The notes below the pieces were generated by a model. That model was not told the DNA's origin, made no database searches, and saw nothing but the letters and a program-made list of their open reading frames with translations. Of a DNA stretch of 64,000 nt, positions 50,687 to 63,300 are shown one piece after another (position 1 is the first letter of the stretch; every line of letters starts with the position of its first letter). Source of the stretch: Variovorax sp. PMC12 (lineage in GTDB: Bacteria > Pseudomonadota > Gammaproteobacteria > Burkholderiales > Burkholderiaceae_C); contig NZ_CP027773.1 in assembly GCF_003019815.1 (NCBI RefSeq), forward strand, positions 2,119,001 through 2,183,000, given 5' to 3'. Made by a program: the position numbers and the translations under genes.

Positions 50687-51380
50687 GCCGAGCCTGGGCA
50701 CAGGCGGCAGTGCCCCAGAGCGTTGCCTTCAAGATCTTCAAGAGCCTTTTCGTCGACAGCCGCCGTCGACGAAATCTCCGTCACCTTCACGCCGATGCGC
50801 TTCCCAACGCGCCTTGCGCCCTCCATCGCCTGATCCCCCGAGTCAGGCCTGCACGCAGCCTGAAACCTGAGCAACGGTAAGCAATTGCCGTTCGCGCGGA
50901 CTGCTCGCGTTTGCACTCAAGACCAATCACGCCCTCTCGTCGGCAAAAACGCGCCGGATAGTTCGCGGCGCCCGTCGGCTCGACGTGAAATTTTTCGCGC
51001 CTGTCCTTGAAATTGAGCGCGCCAATCTTTCACTGCGTTCTTTGAATATTTCAAAAATTGCAATGAACGTGCAATAAATAATTCAGGGAGCGCTCAGCAT
51101 CAGTTTTGTTTCGTGCTCTTTTTCACGATTACTTTGAATCGCACCCCCACAAGAATAAATTTGGTGGTCGCGATTGTCATCTGCCTTCAATGATTGAAAT
51201 ATTCAGAACGCAATGTAACCCACTACATTGCGCTGTCCGAACGATCTGAAAGGGTGTGCCGATCTCGCTCGGAAGCCCAGCCCGAGGGCAACCCCTGGTT
51301 GGCAGCAGCACATATCGCACCCATTCAATTGCGTTCAAAAGAAGTAATTGATCTCGGATTTAAAAAGCAGGGAATAGAAG
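50687..51380. promoter_or_regulatory. 694-bp AT-richer leader region of the giant adhesin
   Basis: The stretch from about 50990 to 51380 is much richer in A+T than the rest of the window (for example AATATTTCAAAAATTGCAA near 51050 and AATAAATTTGGTGG near 51155). It contains no ORF I would support. A long, AT-rich leader is common before large adhesin genes, where silencers such as MvaT/H-NS-like proteins or second-messenger-dependent regulators act. A weak ribosome site (GCAGGGA) precedes the ATG at 51381. No individual operator could be assigned. Confidence 0.55.
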
Positions 51381-54300
51381 ATGTTTTCGTTGGAAGTAAT
51401 TGCTAAGCGTGGTGGAGAAGTCAGCCAAATCCTGGTGAACGAGGTCTCCTTGAAAGCGGCCTCGGTCGTTCGAATTGGCCTGTCGAGTGACAGGATCAAA
51501 GGCATGCGTCGTGTCGGCAATGATCTGGTCGTGACCGCTGTTTCGGGCGAGGTCATCACCATTCATGACTTCTTCACCGCTTTCGACGGAAACAGGAACG
51601 ACCTGGTACTGAACGACGATCAAGAGGGCATGTGGCTCGCCGAAATCAGCGACAACCAGGGCGACCTGGCGGTGGAGTACTTGGATATCGATTCCATCGA
51701 GCCATTGCTGCTGCACCAGGACTTCGAGCTCGGCCTCGTGCCTTTTCTGGTTGGCGGCGCTCTGGCGGGAGGAGTTGCCTTCGCCAGCAGGGGCGACGAC
51801 TTTCAGGCGTTCGTCTTCCCCTCTGCGCTGCCGGCACCGGGCGACACCATTCCGCCCGCGGCTCCCACGATCAATCCGACCAACGGCAAGCTGATCACAG
51901 GCTTGGCCGAAGCCGGCTCCGTGATCACCATCAAGGACGACTCGGGCAACATCATCGGCAGCACCACCGCCGCGTCCGACGGCACGTACACCATCGCCCC
52001 GGCGAATCCGCCGAAGGACGGCACGGCTCTGCACGCCGTCGCCACCGATGCAGCCGGCAACGCCAGCCCCGAGGCCACGGCCGCGGTCGACGGCAAGCCG
52101 CCGGTCATCGGCATCGCCATCCTCAATGACGCCAACAAGGATGGCTTCATCAACGCCAGCGAGAAAGGCGCCGATGTGACGGTGCAGGTCACGCTGGTGT
52201 CCGGCGCGACCGCGGGCGACGTCATCACACTTGCTGCAGGCACGGCCTCGTCCAGCATCACCCTGACCGCAGCGGACGTCGCCAACGGCTTTGTCAACGC
52301 CTCCTTCGCCAATCCGGTGGAAGGCGACGCGATCAGCGTGAGCGCAACCAGCCGCGACATGGCCGGCAACGTTTCCCCACCGGTGACGACAGGAAACGTC
52401 CGCCTCGACACCAGCGCTCCCGGCGCGCCTGCCATCGGTGCTGCCTCGGACGACATGGGCCCGGTGCAGGGGCCGCTCGCCAGTGGCGGCATCACCGACG
52501 ACACCACGCCCACCCTGACCGGCAGCGGCGCAACGCCGGGCGACGTCATCAAGGTCTACGACAACGGAAGCGCCATCGGCAGCACGACGGTCAGGGCCGA
52601 CGGCGGCTGGAGCTTCACGCCGCCCAAGCCTCTGCCGGAGGGGACGCATCGGCTCACCACCACCGCCGTCGACCCCGCCGGCAACGAGAGCAGGCCTTCG
52701 GCCGCCTTCACGGTCGAGGTGGACACCACGCCGCCTGCGGCGCTGGAAGCCTCCGTCATCCAGGTGCTGGACGACATAGGCGCCGTGCGCGGCCCCATTG
52801 CGGCGGGTGCGCAGACCGACGACAGCAAGCCGGAATACGTGGGCAAGGCCGACCCGGCGCAAGTTTCGAGCGTCAGGGTCTACGACAACGGCACGCTGAT
52901 CGGCAGCACGGCGGTGAACGCCGACGGCACCTGGCGCTTCACGCCCGCACTGCCCCTGTCCACCGGTGCGCACAGCTTCACCGCGCAAGCGGTCGATGTG
53001 GCAGGCAACGCCAGCCCTCTCACACCGGCGTCCACCTTCACCCTGCTGGGTGATGCCCCTGCCGCGCCGGCCATCGTCGGCGTGAGCGACAACAAGGGCA
53101 GCATCAACGGGAACATCGCCAAAGATGCCAGCACCGACGACAACACCCCCACGCTGAGCGGCACGGGCACCGTCGGCACGGTCGTCACCGTGTACGCCGA
53201 CGGCGTGGCCGTGGGTTCGGCCAGCGTGGCCGCCAACGGCACTTGGAGCGTCACGACCGATCCTTTGACCGGCGACGGCGTCAAGAACCTGAGCGCCATC
53301 GCAGTCGACGGCGCGGGCCAGGCCAGCCCCGCAACCGGCGACTACCCGATCGTGCTCGACACCACGGCGCCGGCGACACCGGCCACCCTCGTGGCCACGG
53401 ACGACCAGGGCGCAGTCACCGGCGCCATCCTCGCCGGCGGCTCCACCGACGACGCATCGCCCACCTTCAGCGGCACCGGCGCCAGGACCGGGGACATCGC
53501 CAAGCTGTATGACGGCGCCACCCCCATCGGCAGCACCGCGGTCAAGGCCGACGGCAGCTGGAGCCTCACGCCGGACAAACCCCTGGGCCAGGGCGCGCAC
53601 AGCATCACGCACACGCTCACCGATGCCGCGGGCAACACCAGCGCCGCCAGCGCGCCGCTGGCTTTCACGGTCGACACATCGAATGTTGTGGTCAGCGTCG
53701 GCCACGCGGTGGACGACCAGGGCAGCAAACAAGGCAACCTCGCTCCAGGGGCTCTCACCGACGACACCACTCCCACGCTCGTGGGCACGGCAACGGCCAT
53801 GGCCGTCGTGACCGTCACGGAAAACGCGACTGTCATCGGTTCCACCACGGCGGATGGCAACGGCAACTGGCGTCTCACGCTGCCGGCACAGGCCGAAGGC
53901 ACGCACAAGTACACGGCCACCGCGGTGAACGCGGCAGGCACCAAGGGCGAAGCCTCGCTCTCGCTCACCATCGACACGACGGCACCGACCGCGCCCTCCA
54001 TCGCCAAGGCCATCGACGACGTCGGTTCGGTGCAGGGCCCGTTGACGAGCGGCAGTTCGACCGACGACACCACGCCCACGCTGACCGGCAGCGGCGCAAC
54101 GCCAGGCGACGTCATCAGGGTCTACGACAACGCCAGCCCCATCGGCAGCGCGACGGTGCTGGCCGATGGCAGCTGGAGCTTCACGCCGACCACGCCGCTG
54201 GCCGAAGGCACGCATCGCCTCAGCACGTCGGCCATCGATGCCGCCGGCAACGAAAGCCCGCGTTCGGGCGACTTCACGGTCGACGTGGACACCACGCCGC

Positions 54301-57300
54301 CCTCGCGGCCGGACGCCTCGCTCATCCAGGTGCTGGACGACGTGGGCGCCGTGCAGGGGCCCATCGCCTCCGGCGCACAGACCGACGACAGCCGGCCGAC
54401 CTACACCGGCAAGGCCGACCCCGCGCAGGTGTCGAGCATCAACGTCTACGACAACGGCTCGCTGATCGGCAGCACTGCCGTGAACGCGGACGGTACCTGG
54501 CGCTTCGAGCCCGCGCTTCCGCTGTCCACGGGCGCGCACAGCCTCACCGCGCAGGCCGTGGATGCGGCGGGCAATGCCAGCGCCCTCACGCCCGCTTCGA
54601 CCTTCACGCTGCTGGGCACCGCGCCCGCGGCACCGGCCATCACCGGCGTGAGCGACAACAGGGGCGGCGTGACCGGCAACATCGCCAAGGACACCAGCAC
54701 CGACGACAACACCCCCACGCTCAGCGGCACCGGCTCCGTCGGCACGGTCGTGACCGTGTACGCCGACGGCGTTGCCGTGGGCTCGGCCAGCGTGGCCGCC
54801 AATGGCACCTGGAGCGTGACCACCGACCCGCTGGGTGCCGACGGGGTCAAGAACCTGAGCGCCATCGCGGTCGACGGCGCGGGCCAGGCCAGTCCTGCCA
54901 CGGGCATCTATCCGATCGTGCTCGACACCGCGCCTCCCGCCACCCCGGGCGTGGTCGTGGCAACGGACAAGGTTGGCGCGGTGCAAGGCACGGTCGCGTC
55001 CGGCGGCACCACGGACGACGTCTCGCCCACTTTCAGCGGCAGCGGCGTCAAGGCCGGAGACACCGTCAGGGTGTACGACGGCGCCACCCTCATCGGCAGC
55101 GCCACGGTCGCGACCGATGGCGGCTGGAGCGTCACGCCCGCCGCGTCCTTGGGCGCGGGCCTGCACAGCATCACGCAAACGGTCACCGATGCCGCGGGCA
55201 ACACCAGCGCCGCCAGCGCGCCGCTGGCTTTCACGGTCGACACCTCCGACGTCATCGTCAGCGTCAAGCAGGCCCAGGAGCGCACGTCGGGGCGCGGAGC
55301 AAGGCAGATTGCCGGGCTCACCAACGACACCACACCGACGCTCGCGGGCAAGGCCACGGCCGGCGCGGTCGTCACGGTCACCGAAGGCGCTGCAGTTCTC
55401 GGCTCCGCCACGGCGGACGCCAGCGGCAACTGGAGCCTCACGCTGCCGGAACAGGCCGAGGGTGCACACGAATACAAGGCCATCGCGGTGAACGCCGCCG
55501 GCACCAACGGGCAGGCCATCCTCGGCCTGACCATCGACACCACGCCGCCGAAGATTCCTGCCATCGACCAGGCCACGGACGACGTGGGCACGTTGCAGGG
55601 CCCCCTCGCGAACGGAGGCGCCAGCGACGACACCACGCCCACGCTCACCGGCAGCGGCGCAACCGCCGGCGATGCCATCACGGTCTACGACAACGGCAGC
55701 GCCGTCGGCAGCACCACGGTCAAGGCCGACGGCAGCTGGAGCTTCACGCCCACCACGCCGCTGGCCGAGGGAGCGCACCGGCTCACGACCACGGCCACGG
55801 ATCCCGTGGGCAACGAGAGCAAGCCGTCGAGCGACTTCGTGATCACCGTGGACACCGTCGCTCCGGCCACGCCGGTCGCGGCAACCGGCTATGCCGACAA
55901 CGTCGGCGCCATCCAGAACCCGGCCAGCACCGCCAGGATCACCGACGACACCACGCCGGGCATCAACATCGGGACGCTGCTCAACGGCCTCACGCCCTCG
56001 CTGTATGTCGATGGCACCAAGGTCGCCTCGACCTATGACCCGGTCGCAGGCACGCTGACGCCCAATGTCCCGCTCGGCGACGGCGCGCACCAGCTCGGCT
56101 ACACGCTGACCGACGCCGCCGGCAACGAGAGCATGCAGGCGCCCGCGCTCGCCGTCACCGTCAGCACGAACGCTCCGGCCGCGCCTGTTGCGGCAAGCGG
56201 CTATGCCGACAACGTGGGCGCCGTCCAGAGCCCGAACAGCACCGCGCCGGCCACCGACGACGCCACGCCGGGACTCAACATCGCACCGGTGCCATCCGGC
56301 TCCACGCCTTCGCTGTACGTCGACGGCACCAAGGTCGCCGCGACCTATGACCCGGCCCTCGGCACGCTGACGCCGGATGCCCCGCTCGCAGAAGGCGCGC
56401 ACCGCCTCAGCTACACGCTGACCAATACGGCCGGCAACGAGAGCGCCCAGGCGCCGGCGCTTGCCGTCGTCGTCGACAAGACCGCCCCGGTCGCGCCGGT
56501 CATGCCGACGAGCTATGCCGACGACATCGGCACCGTACGGAACCCGGCCAGCACCGCGCCGAGCACCGACGACAGCATGCCCGGGCTCAACATCGGCACG
56601 GTACCCGCCGACACGACGCCTTCGCTGTATGTCGACGGCACCAAGGTCGCAGCGACATATGACCCGGCCGCAGGCACGCTGACACCGAACGCGCCGCTGG
56701 CCGAGGGCTCGCACCGCCTCAGCTACACGCTGACCGATGCGGCCGGCAACGAGAGCGCGCCTTCGGGCGCTCTCGTGGTCAGCATGGACATCACGCCGCC
56801 CCCGGCGCTCGACGCTTCGGTGCTGCAGGTGCTGGACGACGTGGGTTCGACGCAGGGCCCCATCGCTTCCGGGGCACAGACCGACGACAGCAAGCCCACC
56901 TACGCGGGCAAGGCGGACACTGCACAAGTGGCCAGCGTGAATGTCTACGACAACGGCATGCTGCTGGGCAGCACGGCGGTCAACGCCGACGGCACATGGC
57001 GCTTCACGCCGGCGCTGCCCCTGGCAACCGGCCCGCACAGCTTCACCGCGCAGGCCGTGGATGCAGCAGGCAACGTCAGCGCCGCCACGCCCGCCTCCAC
57101 CTTCACCCTGCTGGGCGACGCGCCCGCGGCCCCCGCCATCACCGGCGTGAGCGACGACAAGGGCAGCGTCAGCGGCAGCATCGCGCAGAACGCGAGCACC
57201 GACGACAACACGCCCACGTTGAGCGGCACCGGTACCGTCGGCACGGTCGTCACCGTCTATGCCGACGGCGTGGCCGTGGGCTCCACCAGCGTGGCCGCCA

Positions 57301-60300
57301 ACGGCACCTGGAGCGTGACCACCAGCCCGCTGAGCGGCGACGGCGTCAAGAACCTCAAGGCCATCGCCGTGGATGGCGCCGGCCAGGCCAGCCCGGCCAC
57401 GGGCGACTACCCGATCGTGCTCGACACCACGGCGCCGGCCACTCCGGCCACCGTCGTGGCCACGGACGACCAGGGCGCTGTCACCGGCGCCATCCCCGCC
57501 GGCGGCTCCACCGACGACGCCTCGCCCACCTTCAGCGGCAGCGGCGCCAGGGCCGGCGATACCGTCAAGCTGTATGACGGCGCCGCCCTCATCGGCAGCA
57601 CCGCCGTCAAGGCCGACGGCACCTGGAGCCTCACGCCCGAGAAGCCACTTGCCAAAGGCGCGCACAGCATCACGCACACGCTCACCGATGCCGCGGGCAA
57701 CACCAGCGCCGCCAGCGCACCGCTGAGCTTCGCGGTCGATACCTCCGGCGTCGTCGTCAGCATCACCCACGCGGTGGACGACCAGGGCAGCAAGCAGGGC
57801 AACCTCGCCCCGGGCGCCGTCACGGACGACACCACGCCCACCCTGGTGGGCACGGCAACGGCCGGCTCCATCATCACGATCAGGGAAGACTCGAGCGCCC
57901 TGGGCTCCACCACGGCGGACACCAACGGCAACTGGAGCCTCGCGCTGCCAGTGCAGGCCGAAGGTGCGCACAGGTACACCGCCACCGCCGTGAACGCCGC
58001 CGGCACCAAGGGCGAAGCCACGCTGGCCCTGACCATCGACACCACCGCTCCCAACGTGCCCACCATCGCCAAGGCCACGGACGACGTCGGCTCGGTGCAA
58101 GGCCCGCTCGCGACCGGCGGTGCCAGCGACGACACCACGCCCACGCTCTCCGGCGCAGGAGCGACGCCCGGGGACGTCATCAAGGTCTACGACAACGGCA
58201 GCCCCATCGGCAGCACCACGGTGCAGGCCGACGGCAGCTGGAGCTTCACGCCCACCACGCCGCTGGCAGAAGGCACGCACCAGCTCACCACCACTTCCAT
58301 CGACCCCGTGGGCAACGAAAGCAAGCCTTCGGGCTCGTTCGTCGTCAACGTAGACACCACCGCGCCAGGCACGCCGGTCGCGGCAACCGGCTATGCCGAC
58401 AACGTCGGCGCAGTCCAGAACCCGGCCAGCACCGCCAGGATCACCGACGACACCACGCCGGGCATCAACATCGGCACGGTCGACGCAGACCTCAAACCCT
58501 CGCTGTATGTCGACGGCATCAAGGTCGCCTCGACCTATGACCCGGTCGCAGGCACGCTGACACCGAACGTCCCGCTCGGCGATGGCGCGCACCAGATCGG
58601 CTACACGCTGACCGACGCCGCCGGCAACGAGAGCAAGCCGGCGCCCGCACTCGCCGTTACCGTCAGCACGAACGCTCCGGCCGCTCCGGTTGCGGCAAGC
58701 GGCTATGCCGACAACGTCGGCGCCGTCCAGAGCCCGAACAGCACCGCGCCGACCACCGACGACACCACGCCCGGCATCAACATCGGCACCGTGACCAAAG
58801 ACTTCACGCCCTCGCTGTATGTCGACGGCACCAAGGTCGCGTCGACCTACGACCCGGTCACCGGCACCCTCACGCCGACCAGCGCACTGCCCGAAGGTGC
58901 GCACCAGATCAGCTATACGCTGACCGATACCGCCGGCAACGAGAGCAAGCCGGCACCGGCGCTGTCCCTTGCAGTCGACAAGAGCGCTCCGGCCATTCCG
59001 GCCATTGGCGCCGCGTCCGACAACATGGGTTCCGTGCAGGGCCCGCTCGCCAACGGAAGTTCCACCGACGACACCACGCCCACGCTCTCCGGCAACGGCG
59101 CAACGCCGGGCGACGTCATCAAGGTCTATGACAACGCCACCCCCATCGGCAGCACGACGGTGCAGCCGGACGGCAGCTGGAGCTTCACGCCGGCCACCCC
59201 GCTGACCGAAGGCACGCATCGACTCACCACCACGGCCGTCGACCCGGCCGGCAACGAGAGCGCGCCATCGGGTGCCTTCACGGTCAGCGTGGACACCACC
59301 GCGCCCGCGACACTCGACGCCTCGAAGATCCAGGTGCTGGACGACGTGGGCGCCGTGCAAGGCCCCATCGCCTCGGGCGCTCAAACCGACGACAGCAAGC
59401 CTGAATACGTCGGCAAGGCAGACCCGGCCCAGGTCGCCAGCGTCAACGTCTACGACAACGGCAAGCTCATCGGCAGCACGGCGGTCAACGCCGACGGCAG
59501 CTGGCGCTTCACGCCTGCGCTGCCCCTGACGACCGGCCCGCACAGCCTCACCGCGCAAGCCGTGGATGCGGCGGGCAACGTCAGCGCCATCACGCCCGCA
59601 TCGACCTTCACCCTGCTGGGCGACGCGCCCGCGGCGCCCGCCATCACCGGCGTGAGCGACGACAAGGGCAGCGTCAGCGGCAGCATCGCGCAGAACGCGA
59701 GCACCGACGACAACACGCCCACGCTCAGCGGCACCGGTACCGTCGGCACGGTCGTCACCGTCTATGCAGACGGCGTGGCCGTGGGCTCCACCAGCGTGGC
59801 CGCCAACGGCACCTGGAGCGTGACCACCAGCCCGCTGAGCGGCGATGGCGTCAAGAACCTCAAGGCCATCGCCGTGGACGGCGCCGGCCAGGCCAGTCCG
59901 GCCACGGGTGCATATCCGATCGTGCTGGACACCACGCCGCCAGCCACGCCCATTTCGGTCGTGGCCACGGACGACCAGGGCGCGGTCACCGGCGCCATCC
60001 CCGCTGGCGGCTCCACCGACGACGCCTCGCCCACCTTCAGCGGCAGCGGCGCCAGGGCCGGCGACGTCGTCAAGGTGTACGACGGCGCCACACTCATCGG
60101 CAGCGCCGCTGCGGCGAGCGATGGAAAGTGGAGCCTCGCGCTCAGCACCCCGCTGGGCGATGGCGCGCACAGCATCACCCACACCCTCACAGACGCCGCG
60201 GGCAATACCAGCGCAGCCAGCGCCCCTCTGGTTTTCGCGGTCGACACCGCGAATGTCGTCGTCAGCGTCGGCCATGCTGTGGACGACCAGGGCAGCAAGC

Positions 60301-63300
60301 AGGGCAACCTCGCTCCCGGCGCACTCACGGACGACACCACGCCCACGCTCGTGGGCAAGGCGACGCGCGGTGCCATCGTGACTGTCCATGAAGAATCGGT
60401 CGTGCTCGGCTCCACCACGGCGGACGCCAGCGGCAACTGGAGCCTCACGCTGCCGGCGCAGGTCGAAGGTACGCACAAGTACACGGCCACCGCGGTGAAC
60501 GCGGCGGGCACCAAGGGCGAAGCCTCGCTCTCGCTGACCATCGACACCACCGCTCCCAACGTGCCCGCCATTGGCAAGGCAACCGACGACGTCGGCTCCG
60601 TGCAAGGCCGGCTCATGACCGGCAGCTACAGCGACGACACCACGCCCACCCTCTCCGGCGAAGGGGCGACGCCCGGCGACGTCATCAAGGTCTACGACAA
60701 CGGCAGCGCCATCGGCAGCACCACGGTCAAGGCCGACGGGAGCTGGAGCTTCACGCCGACCACGCCGCTGGCAGAAGGCACGCACCAGCTCACCGCCACG
60801 GCCATCGACCCGGTCGGCAACGAGAGTCCGCGTTCGGGCGCCTTCGTCGTGAATGTCGACACCACCGCGCCAGGCACGCCGGTCGCGGCAACCGGCTATG
60901 CCGACAACGTCGGCGCGATCCAGAATCCGGCCAGCAATGCCGCGACCACCGACGACACCACGCCCGGACTCAACATCGGCCCGGTATCCGCGGACCTCAC
61001 ACCCTCGCTGTATGTCGATGGCGTCAAGGTCGCCTCGACCTATGACCCGGTCGCAGGCACGCTGACACCGAACGTCCCGCTCGGCGATGGCGCGCACCAG
61101 ATCGGCTACACGCTGACCGACGCCGCCGGCAACGAAAGCGGGCAGGCCCCTGCGCTGTCCGTCGCCGTCCGCACTGGCGCGCCAGGCGCGCCGTCCACTC
61201 CGGCAGGCTACGCCGACAACGTCGGCGCCATCCAGAGCCCGGCCAGCACCGCGCCGACCACCGACGACGCCACGCCCGGCCTCAACATCGGTCAGGTGTC
61301 CAACGGCTTGACGCCGTCTCTGTACGTGGACGACGCCAAGGTCGCTGCGAACTATGACCCCGTGAGCGGCACGCTGACGCCCAACACCCCCCTGGCCGAA
61401 GGCGAGCACCGGATCAGCTACACACTGACCGACACGGCCGGCAACGAGAGCAGGCAGGCCCCGGCACTCGTGGTCACGGTCGACAGGACCGCGCCGACGG
61501 CACCGAAGGTTCCGGCGAGCTATGCCGACAACGTCGGCACCATCCAGAGCCCGGCAAGCACCGCCGCGACCACCGATGACGCGATGCCCGGCATCAACAT
61601 CGGCACGGTGGCGTCCGGCTCGACACCGTCGCTGTATGTGGACGGAGCCAGGGTCGCCGCAATCCACGACGCCGCGAGCGGCACGCTGACACCGAGCGCG
61701 CCCCTGACCGAAGGCTCGCACCGCCTCAGCTATACGCTGACCGATGCGGCCGGCAACGAGAGCCCCCAGTCGGGCGCCCTCGTGATCGACGTGGACACCA
61801 CGGTGCCCGCGACGCTGGACGCCTCGAAGATCCAGGTGCTGGACGACGTGGGCGCCGTGCAAGGCCCCATCGCCTCGGGCGCTCAAACCGACGACAGCAA
61901 GCCTGAATACATCGGCAAGGCAGATCCCGCCCAGGTCGCCAGCATCAACGTCTACGACAACGGCAAGCTCATCGGCAGCACGCCGGTCAACGCCGACGGC
62001 ACATGGCGCTTCACGCCCGCGCTGCCCCTGGCAACCGGCCCGCACAGCTTCACCGCGCAGGCCGTGGATGCAGCAGGCAACGTCAGCGCCACCACGCCCG
62101 CCTCCACCTTCACCCTGCTGGGCGACGCGCCCGCGGCTCCCGCCATCACCGGCGTGAGCGACGACAAGGGCAGTGTCAGCGGCAGCATCGCGCAGAACGC
62201 GAGCACCGACGACAACACGCCCACGTTGAGCGGCACCGGTACCGTCGGCACGGTCGTCACCGTCTATGCCGACGGCGTGGCCGTGGGCTCCACCAGCGTG
62301 GCCGCCAACGGCACCTGGAGCGTGACCACCAGCCCGCTGAGCGGCGACGGCGTCAAGAACCTCAAGGCCATCGCCGTGGATGGCGCCGGCCAGGCCAGCC
62401 CGGCCACGGGCGACTACCCGATCGTGCTCGACACCACGGCGCCGGCCACTCCGGCCACCGTCGTGGCCACGGACGACCAGGGCGCTGTCACCGGCGCTAT
62501 CCCCTCCGGCGGCTCCACCGACGACGCCTCGCCCACCTTCAGCGGAACCGGCGCCAGGGCCGGCGATACCGTCAAGCTGTATGACGGCGCCGCCCTCATC
62601 GGCAGCACCGCCGTCAAGGCCGACGGCACCTGGAGCCTCACGCCCGAGAAGCCACTTGCCAAAGGCGCGCACAGCATCACGCACACGCTCACCGATGCCG
62701 CGGGCAACACCAGCGCCGCCAGCGCACCGCTGAGCTTCACGGTCGACACCTCCGGCGTCGTCGTCAGCATCACCCATGCGGTGGACGACCAGGGCAGCAA
62801 GCAGGGCAACCTCGCCCCGGGCGCTGTCACGGACGACACCACGCCCACCCTGGTGGGCACGGCAACGGCCGGCTCCATCATCACGATCAGGGAAGACTCG
62901 AGCGCCCTGGGCTCCACCACGGCGGACACCAACGGCAACTGGAGCCTCGCGCTGCCGGTGCAGGCCGAAGGTGCGCACAAGTACACCGCCACCGCCGTGA
63001 ACGCCGCCGGCACCAAGGGCGAAGCCACGCTGGCCCTGACCATCGACACCACCGCTCCCAACGTGCCCACCATCGCCAAGGCCACGGACGACGTCGGCTC
63101 GGTGCAAGGCCCGCTCGCGACCGGGGGTGCCAGCGACGACACCACGCCCACGCTCTCCGGCGCAGGGGCGACGCCCGGGGACGTCATCAAGGTCTACGAC
63201 AACGGCAGCCCCATCGGCAGCACCACGGTGCAGGCCGACGGCAGCTGGAGCTTCACCCCCACCACGCCGCTGGCAGAAGGCACGCACCAGCTCACCACCA

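Noticed and set aside
50653..50916. An 87-codon minus-strand frame
   Set aside because: It overlaps the end of the small plus-strand gene, has no ribosome site and its sequence has no recognisable feature.
51194..51406. A 70-codon plus-strand frame before the adhesin
   Set aside because: It lies in the AT-rich leader, overlaps the adhesin start in another frame and has no ribosome site or conserved look.
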